Shown here piece after piece: positions 1-7,665 of a DNA stretch of 30,925 bases. The notes under the pieces were generated by a model that saw only the letters and a list, made by a program, of their open reading frames with translations, made no database searches and was not told the origin of the DNA. Made by a program: the position numbers and the translations under genes. This stretch comes from UQRS01 sp964481575 (GTDB taxonomy: Bacteria > Bacillota > Clostridia > Oscillospirales > Acutalibacteraceae): contig CAYZTR010000025.1 of NCBI GenBank assembly GCA_964481575.1, forward strand, positions 1 to 30,925, given 5' to 3'. Each line of letters starts with the position of its first letter. Position 1 is the first letter of the stretch.

Positions 1-54
1 CCACTGACACTGCGGGTATGAACCGCATGCTCTAGCCAACTGAGCTATACCGCC
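1..54 (-). tRNA. tRNA-Met (CAT), partial
   Basis: The 5' part of a tRNA gene read on the minus strand. It starts GGCGGTATAGCTC at position 54, shows a D-arm (GCTC...GAGC) and an anticodon stem TGCGG/CCGCA around a loop with anticodon CAT (complement of 18-20). The T-arm and 3' end lie beyond the left edge. CAT may be elongator Met, initiator Met or the Ile2 precursor. Elongator Met is likeliest from the D-arm, but this cannot be settled from a fragment. Confidence 0.88.
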
Positions 55-82
55 AATTAGAATCGCTTGTAGCGACTAAATT

Positions 83-111
83 ATTATAATCGCTGTTTCT
101 CACTTTGTCAA
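83..111 (-). promoter_or_regulatory. Promoter of tRNA-Met
   Basis: On the minus strand, TTGACA (106-111) and TATAAT (83-88) are separated by exactly 17 bp, a consensus sigma-70/sigma-A promoter. It lies about 30 bp before the tRNA 5' end. Confidence 0.75.
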
Positions 112-177
112 GCACTTTTCTGAAATCCGTTGGTAATTTTTTATAATTCTTCTAAAAAGGGGAATTAACAGAATTTT

Positions 178-206
178 TTGATTTTTGTGCCGATGTGTGG
201 TATGAT
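178..206 (+). promoter_or_regulatory. Promoter of the ATP-grasp ligase gene
   Basis: TTGATT (178-183), 17-bp spacer, TATGAT (201-206). It lies 24 bp before the start codon, so the leader is very short. Confidence 0.6.
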
Positions 207-229
207 AGGAAGGAAACTGAGGTGCTCTT

Positions 230-1570
230 ATGATGAAAACAGCGGATTACAATCGGATTTACCGGCAGCCGGTGGAGGAAAATCCTGGCGCGTATCGGAC
301 CTCTGCCTTGGAGATCCAGCATTATATTTCCCATTCCACGGCCAAATATCACGGCCGCTGTGTTCGTACCCTATATCTCCCCAAGCTGTTTACCGAGACG
401 GATGCGGCAGTGTTCCGATATATTGTTTCCACCTGTTGCTCTGTGTTTGATAAGATTATTGCCGCTTATATCCGGGACGCCGACTATCGCCGGTTGTTTG
501 CCTTTGATCCCCGGCTGGAGCCTTATATTCTCCGGGAGCCGGTGTATGCGGGGAATCTGCCCCAGGCCCGGATTGATATTTTTTTTAATGAGGAAACCAA
601 GGACTTTAAATTCTGTGAGTTTAATACCGACGGCACCAGCGCCATGAATGAGGATCGGGAACTGAATATTGCCTTTTCCCGTTCGGCGGCCTTCCGGGAA
701 TTCTCCAGCCGGTTTGAGACGATGCCCTTTGAACTGTTTGACTCTTATGTGGATACGTTTCTGCAGGTATATGCCACCTATGCTGCCGCGGTGCCTCACC
801 CGCATGTGGTCATCTCCGATATTATGGAGAATGCCACCACCAATGAATTTGAGATTTTCAAGTCCCGTTTTGAAGGCAGAGGCGTCACCTGTGAAATCTG
901 CGATATCCGGGCGTTTCGCCTGGAAAACGGCAGGCTGATTGCTCCCTCTGGCCGGGTGGTGGACGCCATCTATCGCCGGGCGGTGACCTCGGATCTGCTG
1001 GCCCACTGGCAGGAGATTGGCCCCTTTCTGGAGGCGGTGCGTACCGATGCGGTGGTTTTGCTGGGAGATTTCCGCACCCAGATCATACACAATAAAATCC
1101 TGTTTAAAATTTTGCATCTGCCCCAGACCCTGGCTTTGCTGACCTCAGACGAGCAGGCCTTTATCAAGGCCCATGTGCCCTATACCGTCTCTCTGGAGCG
1201 GGGTCGGTTTGACTATGACACTGTGGTACACCAAAAGGATCACTGGATTTTAAAGCCGGAGGATTCCTATGGCTCTCTGGGCGTCTACGCCGGTGTGGAG
1301 TTTCAGGACACCGCCGCCTGGAAAGAAAAGCTGGACAGTGCCATGGGCTGCCGCTATATCCTTCAGGAATTCTGTATCCCCTATGAAACCCTGAATATCG
1401 ACCTGACCGCACAGCGCCCTGCCTGGCAGAAATACGCCAACCTTACCGGGCTTTACGCCTACAACGGCCGGTTTGCCGGGGTTTACTCCCGGGTTTCCGC
1501 CAGCCAGATCATCTCCACCCAGTACAGCGAAATTACCCTGCCCACACTGCTGGTAAAAGAAAAAAAGTGA
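230..1570 (+). CDS. ATP-grasp ligase, glutathionylspermidine synthase-like
   Basis: A 446-residue soluble protein resembling the circularly permuted ATP-grasp family typified by the synthetase half of glutathionylspermidine synthase. Such enzymes use ATP to form an amide between a peptide carboxylate and an amine. Visible family-like segments are FCEFNTDGTSAMNED (128-142), likely metal/ATP binding, ILKPEDSYGSLGVYAG (340-355), a phosphate/nucleotide loop, and YILQEFC (376-382). No amidase half and no signal peptide are seen. ATG 230 is followed at once by ATG 233; GAGG lies about 7 nt upstream of the first. The substrate is unknown. A thiol operon with two glutamate-cysteine ligases lies 5 kb away, so a gamma-Glu-Cys-derived substrate is a reasonable inference, not a demonstration. 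Confidence 0.72.
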   Translation: MMKTADYNRIYRQPVEENPGAYRTSALEIQHYISHSTAKYHGRCVRTLYLPKLFTETDAAVFRYIVSTCCSVFDKIIAAYIRDADYRRLFAFDPRLEPYILREPVYAGNLPQARIDIFFNEETKDFKFCEFNTDGTSAMNEDRELNIAFSRSAAFREFSSRFETMPFELFDSYVDTFLQVYATYAAAVPHPHVVISDIMENATTNEFEIFKSRFEGRGVTCEICDIRAFRLENGRLIAPSGRVVDAIYRRAVTSDLLAHWQEIGPFLEAVRTDAVVLLGDFRTQIIHNKILFKILHLPQTLALLTSDEQAFIKAHVPYTVSLERGRFDYDTVVHQKDHWILKPEDSYGSLGVYAGVEFQDTAAWKEKLDSAMGCRYILQEFCIPYETLNIDLTAQRPAWQKYANLTGLYAYNGRFAGVYSRVSASQIISTQYSEITLPTLLVKEKK

Positions 1571-1588
1571 ATTTTTTAAAATTTATTG

Positions 1589-1617
1589 TTGACAAATCCG
1601 CCCTATCGTGCTATACT
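1589..1617 (+). promoter_or_regulatory. Promoter of tRNA-Leu with overlapping inverted repeat
   Basis: TTGACA (1589-1594), 17-bp spacer, TATACT (1612-1617). An 8-bp perfect inverted repeat ATCGTGCT/AGCACGAT (1605-1612 and 1623-1630) brackets the -10 box and the probable start site. Confidence 0.75.
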
Positions 1618-1672
1618 ATTCAAGCACGATAAATGGGGGTTGCGTCTGGACCCTGTTGTACGTAGCATGTAT

Positions 1673-1759
1673 GCGGATGTGGCGGAATTGGCAGACGCGC
1701 TAGATTCAGGTTCTAGTGGTAGCAATACTGTGCAGGTTCAAGTCCTGTCATCCGCACCA
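1673..1759 (+). tRNA. tRNA-Leu (CAG)
   Basis: A complete class II tRNA of 87 nt with an encoded CCA end. The acceptor stem is GCGGATG/CATCCGC, the D-arm contains GGCAGACGC, and the anticodon CAG is at 1707-1709. A long variable arm and GGTTCAAGTCC T-arm follow. The long variable arm and anticodon agree on leucine. An accessory island begins directly behind it. Confidence 0.95.
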
Positions 1760-1791
1760 TCAAAGGGGTACGAAAAAGATATACCCCGCAG

Positions 1792-1817
1792 AAAGCCCGA
1801 TTTTATCGGGCTTTTTT
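1792..1817 (+). terminator. Terminator of tRNA-Leu
   Basis: AAAGCCCGA, loop TTTTA, TCGGGCTTT followed by a T run: a compact intrinsic terminator 33 nt after the tRNA. Confidence 0.88.
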
Positions 1818-1970
1818 GCTGCCCACAAGCCGTTTTTCGGAGTTTTAAAATCGTAGATAAAAAATCGGCTTTTTCCCTTTGTGGATAGATACGAACTCAT
1901 GTAACAACTGAATACAGAACAAGAACGGCAGATAGTTACATACACTACCTGCCGATTTTTGTTGTCCTCG

Positions 1971-2009
1971 GAGCCAATCGTTTTGAAAAGAAACGGTTGG
2001 CTCTTTTTT
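1971..2009 (+). terminator. Intrinsic terminator
   Basis: Stem 1971-1983 (GAGCCAATCGTTT) with 1991-2003 (AAACGGTTGGCTC), one mismatch, then six Ts. Between 1818 and 1971 I see no convincing gene, so this may be the 3' remnant of a lost transcript. Confidence 0.75.
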
Positions 2010-2121
2010 ATTTCACAGATAAGGAGTAGGACCATGATTTTTTTCAGATTCACCCCAGCAAAGAGCAATGGAACGGATGATGTCAGCCATTCTAAGATTC
2101 CCTTCCAAAGGAGGCGGCATA

Positions 2122-2271
2122 ATGGTGCTTGGCCATTTCGAGTACACGGCAGAGATGTGCCACTGCCGGTATGCCCATATTACAGCGGAAAAAGAAAATG
2201 CACAGCCAGCAAGTGCCCCTGCATCGAAGAACGAATCCTTGCCGGAACTGCAAGCCGATCCTAGGTCATGA
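2122..2271 (+). CDS. Small hypothetical protein (49 aa)
   Basis: I do not recognise this protein. It is called because ATG 2122 follows a near-perfect ribosome site (AAAGGAGG, 7 nt spacing) and its TGA overlaps the next ATG as ATGA (2268-2271), the usual sign of translational coupling. The product starts MVLGHFEYTAEMCHC, has a CxC motif and a hydrophilic Ala/Pro/Ser-rich second half, and shows no signal or membrane segment. It lies in the island behind tRNA-Leu. Confidence 0.45.
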   Translation: MVLGHFEYTAEMCHCRYAHITAEKENAQPASAPASKNESLPELQADPRS

Positions 2272-2698
2272 CCGAAATCATGAAAGACAACCACAACGCC
2301 GCCTTTCGCAGACGGCTCCATCAATTCATCAAAGAAAGTGAGCAACTCCTTATGAACTTCAAAAACGAAAACACCGCCAGGTATTCGACCAGGCAGCCCA
2401 CAAGCACCACAAGAAAAACTACACTTTGCTGGCAGCGGTTTATCTGCTAACCGCCGACCACAGGCTGTGGATGCAGATCAAGCACTTCGTTGAGAGAAAC
2501 GAGATCAAGTTCGACAGCTTCAAGCCGAAGGACAGTACCGAGAACGGATACACCCTCCTCTGCTGTGCCAAGGATCTCTGCCTCGGCACGAAGCATATCA
2601 CAATCAGAAATGCCGATCACAAGATTGACGCCTGCTTCCCCATCAGCGAGAACGAGCTGTATGCAAAGCTGGCTGAGATCCACGCTAGCAGCGAATAA
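2268..2698 (+). pseudogene. Hypothetical island protein, frameshifted
   Basis: Two overlapping frames look like one protein of about 140 residues. The first starts at ATG 2268, coupled to the upstream gene, and runs MTEIMKDNHNAAFRRR... to about 2376. The reading then continues one base back as QVFDQAAHKHHKKNY and LLTADHRLWMQIKHF, ending at TAA 2698. The second half resembles in outline small clostridial mobile-element proteins (a helical segment followed by NEIKFDSF), possibly DUF6075-like, but this is a weak impression. The sequence C-AAA-AAC lies in the overlap, so programmed -1 slippage cannot be excluded, though it is not a full canonical heptamer. A simple indel is likelier. Confidence 0.5.
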
Positions 2699-2742
2699 GA
2701 TATGAAGTAATCGTGAATTTTTGCAGATTCCGTATTCTATCG

Positions 2743-2757
2743 TTAGCTATTCGCTGA
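2743..2757. promoter_or_regulatory. Candidate operator, copy 1
   Basis: TTAGCTATTCGCTGA, matching 13 of 15 positions with TTAGATATTCGCTAA at 3291-3305. The two copies lie upstream of the XRE regulator and of the SLOG gene. Proposed binding site of the XRE protein (inference). Confidence 0.4.
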
Positions 2758-2845
2758 CACCTTGTGTATTAATCCTCACCTCAACAATATACTAATACTA
2801 ACGGCATTGTCGCTCACGATATTAGCCGGAAAAGGAGGTGGGTGT

Positions 2846-3187
2846 GTGCAAAAAGATAATAGCGTAGAACAGAGCATCGGGAAACGAATTCAGAAGATCC
2901 GTAAGTCAAAAGGCTATACGCAGCAGCAATTTTCAGAAATGGTAGGGCTTTCCACAAACTATCTCTCTGACGTGGAGAGAGGTAAGAGCTCTGTGAGGCT
3001 GGATAAGTTGGTTTCAATCATCAACGCGCTGGAATGCTCGGCTGACGATGTGTTTATGGATGTAATCAAATGCGGTCACAAAATTAAAAGCTCCCGGCTG
3101 TCTGAACGGATTGAAGCACTTCCACCCGACGAGCAAAAGAAAGCGTTCGCTGTGTTGGACGCCTTAATCAGTCAATCTGAGAAATGA
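2846..3187 (+). CDS. XRE-family transcriptional regulator
   Basis: A 113-residue Cro/C1-type helix-turn-helix protein. Start chosen at GTG 2846 because AAGGAGGT (2832-2839) sits 6 nt before it; the frame is open further upstream but without a ribosome site. The HTH covers about residues 12-67 (IGKRIQKIRKSKGYTQQQFS, then LSTNYLSDVERG). The C-terminal 45 residues are helical and probably mediate dimerisation. It likely represses itself and the SLOG gene downstream, since similar 15-bp motifs precede both. Known for the family: one-component DNA-binding regulator in the cytoplasm. Confidence 0.85.
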   Translation: MQKDNSVEQSIGKRIQKIRKSKGYTQQQFSEMVGLSTNYLSDVERGKSSVRLDKLVSIINALECSADDVFMDVIKCGHKIKSSRLSERIEALPPDEQKKAFAVLDALISQSEK

Positions 3188-3193
3188 CACAAA

Positions 3194-3221
3194 AGAGTCT
3201 GCTGCATGCAGGCTCTTTTTC
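3194..3221 (+). terminator. Intrinsic terminator after XRE gene
   Basis: AGAGTCTGC / GCAGGCTCT with one mismatch followed by TTTTT, starting 7 nt after the stop codon. Confidence 0.75.
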
Positions 3222-3278
3222 GTGTCCTATCTTTTTTTTGATAAACTCTTCCTTTTTTCGGTTCTCTGTGCTATACTA

Positions 3279-3315
3279 ACGATAATAGCATTAGATATTC
3301 GCTAATATCGTTATT
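3279..3315. promoter_or_regulatory. Inverted repeat and operator copy 2 upstream of the SLOG gene
   Basis: AACGATAATAGC and GCTAATATCGTT form an inverted repeat with one mismatch, enclosing TTAGATATTCGCTAA (3291-3305), which matches the motif at 2743. TATACT (3272-3277) just upstream is a likely -10 box with a poor -35. The repeat lies between this -10 and the start codon, where bound repressor would block transcription. Confidence 0.45.
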
Positions 3316-3324
3316 GGTGATTTG

Positions 3325-3798
3325 ATGAAAGAGAAAACATGCTGTTTCACAGGGCATAGACAAATATCGCCAGAGTATCTACCAGCTATCTCTAAAAAGC
3401 TGAAAGATACTCTGATTTTTTACATTGAAAAAGGATACCGTTACTTTGGCACCGGTGGAGCCTTGGGTTTTGATACTCTTGCTGCTCAAACGATACTTCT
3501 CTTGAAAAAGCAGTATCCAGATATTAGGCTGATACTTGTGCTGCCGTGTCAAGATCAAGCTTCACGATGGCAACGCAAAGAGATCGAAGAATATGAACGA
3601 ATTAAAGCTTCCGCAGACAAAGTCGTTTATACATCTGATCACTATTATAACGGTTGCATGCACAAGCGAAACCGACATTTAGTGGATAACAGCAGCCTAT
3701 GCATCTGTTATCTCACAAACAGTAGCGGAGGAACTAAGTATACTGTGGATTATGCGTTGGAGAATGGCCTCAAAGTTGTCAATGTGGCAAAAAAATAG
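3325..3798 (+). CDS. SLOG-family protein (DUF1273/YpsA-like)
   Basis: A 157-residue Rossmann-like protein. The beginning CCFTGHRQISPEYLP and the glycine-rich FGTGGALGFDTLAA segment (about 42-55) match the YspA/YpsA-like branch of the SLOG superfamily, which is thought to bind nucleotide-derived ligands. A second conserved stretch, NSSGGTKYTVDYAL, lies near the C-terminus. No transmembrane segment. The exact ligand and reaction are unknown. These proteins are frequent in phage and conjugative-element cargo. Here it stands alone in an island with its own promoter and operator-like repeat. ATG 3325 is chosen although the ribosome site is weak. Confidence 0.72.
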   Translation: MKEKTCCFTGHRQISPEYLPAISKKLKDTLIFYIEKGYRYFGTGGALGFDTLAAQTILLLKKQYPDIRLILVLPCQDQASRWQRKEIEEYERIKASADKVVYTSDHYYNGCMHKRNRHLVDNSSLCICYLTNSSGGTKYTVDYALENGLKVVNVAKK

Positions 3799-4258
3799 GA
3801 GTGCCATCGACACTCCCATCCCGTCTGTTTTTCGTGCTGACAGAAAATACTATGTTTCATTCATGCGGAACTTCAAATTATTCTGCCGAAATTATAAAAA
3901 ATATCTTTTTCGTAGTCTCTTGTCACAAAGGGGATACAAAAAGATATAGCCTACAACCCCTTGATAATATCGGGGGATTCGCCGTTTTAGGCCTGTCCTA
4001 ATGTCACGATTCCTTATTAAAAAAGACGGTTTTCCTTTGCAGAAAGGTGTTGCACTCTCACGGCAAAAAATAGCAGACAGATAGGCCTTCCAAGCCTATC
4101 TGTCTGTTTCATTTTTCTATATCCGTTTTCTATTTTCACATTATTTTTTCCCTTTAAAAATGTTGGGGCAGTAAAATATACTTTTTCAATACAATCGGGA
4201 AAAATTTATTTATTTCCCCGGTAAATGAAAAAGTCACGGAAATTTTACCCCAAATTAG
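3799..4258. other. Intergenic remnant with att-like repeat and hairpin
   Basis: No convincing gene. At 3929-3951 a 23-bp stretch, CAAAGGGG....AAAAAGATATA, matches 19 of 23 bases with 1762-1784 just behind tRNA-Leu, so the two could be old att sites bounding the island. A 13-bp hairpin closes the region at 4074-4106. Confidence 0.4.
4074..4115 (+). terminator. Strong hairpin, probable terminator
   Basis: Perfect 13-bp stem CAGACAGATAGGC/GCCTATCTGTCTG (4074-4086 with 4094-4106) followed by a T-rich run. Confidence 0.65.
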
Positions 4259-4287
4259 TTGCGTAAGCTACTTTTTTCGTTTATACT
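4259..4287 (+). promoter_or_regulatory. Promoter of the MarR-MATE operon
   Basis: TTGCGT (4259-4264), 17-bp spacer, TATACT (4282-4287), 29 bp before the start codon. MarR proteins usually bind their own promoter; the GTAAGCTAC stretch in the spacer is a possible half site, not proven. Confidence 0.6.
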
Positions 4288-4316
4288 ATAAGGTAGTGTC
4301 GGGGAGAAGGTGACAT

Positions 4317-4778
4317 ATGGATCATAAATTTTCAAATTTAGGGCGCTGTGTTTCTATCTTTGACAGACTCATGAAAATGTATTATGAACACGGACTGGCA
4401 GATTATGAAATCGGTTGGGGACAGCAATTCTATGTAGAGTACATCTACGATCATCCCGGAACCTCTGCGCAGCAAATGGTGAAATATATTTGTGTTGATA
4501 AAGCAACTTTGACAAAGGCCGTTAAAAAGCTGCTGGAGATCGAATATATCAGCGTCGTCAGTGATGACAGGGATAAGCGTATCAAACATCTGTATCTAAC
4601 GGAAAAGGCTGTTCCTGCTGCAATGCGCATCAAAAAGATACACAGCAGTTTTTACAATACCTTTTCTGCCGGTCTTTCATCGGAGGATATCTCCGGGATA
4701 GAAGAAGCCATGGAAAAAATGGTAGATAACATCAATCAAAAAGTTTGGCACAGAATGGAGAATTACCTTGGAGAGTAA
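4317..4778 (+). CDS. MarR-family transcriptional regulator
   Basis: A 153-residue winged-helix regulator. The family hallmark is visible: helices leading into the recognition helix (about residues 52-72, with VDKATLTKAVKKLLE), then the wing VVSDDRDKRIKHLYLTEK (about 79-96) containing the conserved D-x-R-DKR arrangement. The C-terminal helices form the dimer interface. ATG 4317 follows GGAGAAGG. The gene overlaps the start of a MATE exporter by 11 nt, so it most likely represses the exporter and is relieved by a toxic small molecule. The ligand is unknown. Confidence 0.9.
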   Translation: MDHKFSNLGRCVSIFDRLMKMYYEHGLADYEIGWGQQFYVEYIYDHPGTSAQQMVKYICVDKATLTKAVKKLLEIEYISVVSDDRDKRIKHLYLTEKAVPAAMRIKKIHSSFYNTFSAGLSSEDISGIEEAMEKMVDNINQKVWHRMENYLGE

Positions 4779-6141
4779 TGAAATTTCACAAATAAGAAAT
4801 CCTCTGGAAACAGAGTCGGTGGGAAAGCTTATTTTCAAATATTCGTTTCCCGCTATTATAAGCAGCATTGTAAACTCGGTTTACAACATTGTAGATCAAA
4901 TTTTTGTCGGCAACAGCATCGGAGCGCTTGGAAATGCTGCTACAAACGTCGCATTTCCTCTTGTAATGGTCATTACGACAATCGCAATGACCTTCGGAGT
5001 CGGCAGTGCTTCTTCCTTCAGTCTGTACGTAGGCGGGAAAAGAATAGAGGAAGCAAAATCCATTGTCGGAAACAGCCTCATATTGATGGCGCTGTCCGGT
5101 ATTGTTGTGGCGGCGATCTCCCTTGTTTTTTTACGCCCGATTTTAACGGTCTTCGGAGGACGTGGACAAACGCTGGAATACGCAATAGAGTATACGCGGA
5201 TCATTGCAGTTGCCGCACCTCTTGCCATTTTGATGAGCGGAGGAAGTCAGTTGGTACGCGCTGATGGAAGTCCGAAGTTCGCAATGGTAGCTACCCTGTC
5301 CGGGGCAGTGCTGAACTGTATTCTTGACCCGATTTTTATTTTTGGTTTGCGTATGGGAATGTCCGGCGCAGCCCTGGCTACCGTAATCGGGCAGTTGGTT
5401 TCGGCAGTGCTCATTCTTGGCTATTTCAGAAAATTCAAAACATTTGCACTGACCCAAAAGGATTTCCTTTTGAGGGCGAAAAGCGTCCTGCGGATTCTCA
5501 AACTCGGTATAGCGGCAGGAGCCAATCAGCTTGCCGTTACTGTTGTGCAAATTGTAATGAACAACACCCTCGGCTATTACGGCGAAATGTCACAGTACGG
5601 AAGGGATATTCCCCTTGCATGCGTCGGCGTCGTGTCTAAAGTAACCGTGGCGTTCAACTCAATTATTTTCGGTATATCGCAAAGCACGCAGCCAATTATC
5701 GGATATAACTACGGCGCCGGGAATTTTGCCCGTGTAAAGGAGACTTTCAAAAAAGCCGCCCGAGCTGTACTTTGCGTATCTATCGTGGCCTTTATTTGTT
5801 TTCAGATATTCCCGCGGCAGATCATAAGTATTTTTGGGCACGGGGATGCGCTTTACTATGAATTTGCGCTGAAATATTTCCATATTTTTCTATTTTGCAT
5901 ATTTATCGTGGGTTTGCAAATTTTGTGCGCACAGTTTTTTCCGTCTATCGGCAAGGGCGGCATTGGTACAGTGGTATCGCTCAGCCGGCAGGTAATTCTT
6001 CTGCTCCCGCTGGTAATCGTACTTCCTTTGATATGGGGGATAGACGGTGTCCTGTGGGCAGGTCCCATCTCAGACGGATTGGCTAGTATTATCGCCTTGG
6101 TGCTTGTCGGCAGGGAAATGAAAAAGTGGCGAAGTATCTGA
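4768..6141 (+). CDS. MATE-family multidrug efflux transporter
   Basis: A 457-residue integral membrane protein with about 12 hydrophobic segments forming two MatE domains (about 20-180 and 240-400). Typical MATE features are the first helix with NSVYNIVDQIFVG (about 33-45) and the second-half counterpart QSTQPIIGYNYGAGN. Such proteins export cationic drugs or metabolites using Na+ or H+ gradients. The start is TTG 4768, supported by GGAG 7 nt upstream and by overlap with the MarR gene; no in-frame ATG lies nearby. Substrate unknown. Confidence 0.92.
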   Translation: MESNEISQIRNPLETESVGKLIFKYSFPAIISSIVNSVYNIVDQIFVGNSIGALGNAATNVAFPLVMVITTIAMTFGVGSASSFSLYVGGKRIEEAKSIVGNSLILMALSGIVVAAISLVFLRPILTVFGGRGQTLEYAIEYTRIIAVAAPLAILMSGGSQLVRADGSPKFAMVATLSGAVLNCILDPIFIFGLRMGMSGAALATVIGQLVSAVLILGYFRKFKTFALTQKDFLLRAKSVLRILKLGIAAGANQLAVTVVQIVMNNTLGYYGEMSQYGRDIPLACVGVVSKVTVAFNSIIFGISQSTQPIIGYNYGAGNFARVKETFKKAARAVLCVSIVAFICFQIFPRQIISIFGHGDALYYEFALKYFHIFLFCIFIVGLQILCAQFFPSIGKGGIGTVVSLSRQVILLLPLVIVLPLIWGIDGVLWAGPISDGLASIIALVLVGREMKKWRSI

Positions 6142-6262
6142 GTGCATTCCATGCGTCCAAAACCGCCGAAAAGCCCTTTTTATAGTACTGAAAGATTTAA
6201 AGACACCTTGAAATCTGCACCCTCCAGTTCGGACTCAATGGTGTTTTATGCTTAAAAATCTC

Positions 6263-6312
6263 AAAAAATAGTCTCCTCGGCGGCCTGCTGTGCCGCCGGG
6301 GAGACTATTTTT
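6263..6312. terminator. Bidirectional terminator between the MATE gene and the thiol operon
   Basis: Long hairpin: AATAGTCTCC and CGGCGGC pair with GCCGCCG and GGAGACTATT, with T runs on both strands. The stop codon of the glutamate-cysteine ligase lies within the stem. Serves two converging transcripts. Confidence 0.88.
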
Positions 6313-7582
6313 CGATGATTCGCTTTTGCTGTGCACTGGCGTAACGCAACCCCTTCTCCACAAAGCTGTTGGCAAACCGTTTCCGAATCTGCCAGGCATA
6401 TCGGGTCTCGGGATCCAGGAACTTCTGCTGCTCGAATGCCAGAATCTCCTGCAGTTCCGGGGCAGCTTCCCGGTAAAATTTGCGGATTTGCTCCAACAGT
6501 TCCAGTGCAGCGTCTGCCACCGGAATTACAGATCCGTCAGGCCGCATGATATTGACGGCTTTCAAATCGTACCGGGCGGCATTTTTGAAGTTTTGCATAG
6601 CGCAAACCTGATCCCTGGAAGAAAGAGGAATCTGCGGCAGGGAAACCAACCACACCAAAAACAGCCGGACAAATTCCACATCCCGGAGATCCACGCCGCT
6701 GTCGGTCAGGGGATTCAGATCAAACATCCGCAGTTCAATGTGATTGACGCCCTTTTGCCGCAGCGCATCCAGGGTGTTCTCCCCCCTGGGCTTAAGCCTT
6801 ACGGGGTAATACAATTCTGACGGCGCGTCAATCCACCCTTGATCCACGTAAAGCTGAATACTATCAGCATACGCCTGAATATTGCCGTAATCCAGCACAG
6901 GGGTAAAGGAATTCCAGTATCCCAGTTCACTGCATCGAACCGAGGCCATACCGCCAAAGCAATCCGTTCCCCACTTGCCCTTTTCAATGAAGGAGCTGTC
7001 GGTCACGGGGCTTGCAGCCGTCAGAGCCACCAGCAGCCAACCGTGCTCCACAACCCGCTGGGCCAGGGAAAGGTAAAACCGGTTTTTATAAACGGAAAAC
7101 TCCGTTTCACCACTCTGCAGAAACGCCTGCCGGAGCAGCTCCTGGGAAAAGGAGTAATTCACATGGATGCCCGAAAGGGTCATTTTATATCTGCCGTAAA
7201 TTTCGGCAAGATGCTGCCGATATAAGGTTTTGCGCTGCGCCGCACCGAAGAACTGGGCAATGGGAATATCCCTTTCGTTTCGGATATAGGGCGGGTTGGA
7301 AAAGGGCCAAAGCAGCTCCGGCCGAGGCAACTCCAGCAGCTTTTGCTGGATTTCCCTGGTATATTGCAAAAGATACGCCACTGCTTCCTCTGCCGAATCC
7401 GAAACCGGCGTGTTAATCTCGGTTTGATTTTCGCAAAAATCCCGAACAATATGGTCGTTGTCAGGGAAGGGGTGCTGGGTGTGGGAAAAGAATCCGTCCC
7501 CGGTAATCCGCAAGCTTTCCTTTTCCAAGCCAAACTGTCCCCCGTACAACAAGGCTTGCACTTGCTTTGCCGTATCCTGCAT
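6305..7582 (-). CDS. gshA: Glutamate-cysteine ligase, GCS1 (GshA/GshAB N-terminal) type
   Basis: A 425-residue enzyme predicted to join L-glutamate and L-cysteine with ATP to gamma-glutamylcysteine. Signature segments are FGLEKESLRI (17-26) and DFCENQTEINTPV (48-60), followed by HVNYSFS and the GKWGTDCFGGMASVR block, as in proteobacterial GshA and the N-terminal half of bifunctional GshAB. The glutathione-synthetase ATP-grasp half of GshAB is absent. ATG 7582 has GGAGG close upstream; a longer open frame would overlap the preceding gene and lacks family similarity. Last gene of a minus-strand operon. It stands next to a second ligase of a different family (7666-9042), which is unusual. Confidence 0.85.
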   Translation of the reverse strand: MQDTAKQVQALLYGGQFGLEKESLRITGDGFFSHTQHPFPDNDHIVRDFCENQTEINTPVSDSAEEAVAYLLQYTREIQQKLLELPRPELLWPFSNPPYIRNERDIPIAQFFGAAQRKTLYRQHLAEIYGRYKMTLSGIHVNYSFSQELLRQAFLQSGETEFSVYKNRFYLSLAQRVVEHGWLLVALTAASPVTDSSFIEKGKWGTDCFGGMASVRCSELGYWNSFTPVLDYGNIQAYADSIQLYVDQGWIDAPSELYYPVRLKPRGENTLDALRQKGVNHIELRMFDLNPLTDSGVDLRDVEFVRLFLVWLVSLPQIPLSSRDQVCAMQNFKNAARYDLKAVNIMRPDGSVIPVADAALELLEQIRKFYREAAPELQEILAFEQQKFLDPETRYAWQIRKRFANSFVEKGLRYASAQQKRIIEK

Positions 7583-7665
7583 AAGGCCTCCATCCTTTCT
7601 CCTTGGAAGGATATCACCGGCGGCCGATCTGTGTTCCGCAAAAGCCCACAGTAGCACCCGATGGA

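Noticed and set aside
1586..1888. 100-codon plus-strand frame across tRNA-Leu
   Set aside because: It spans the tRNA promoter, the tRNA and its terminator.
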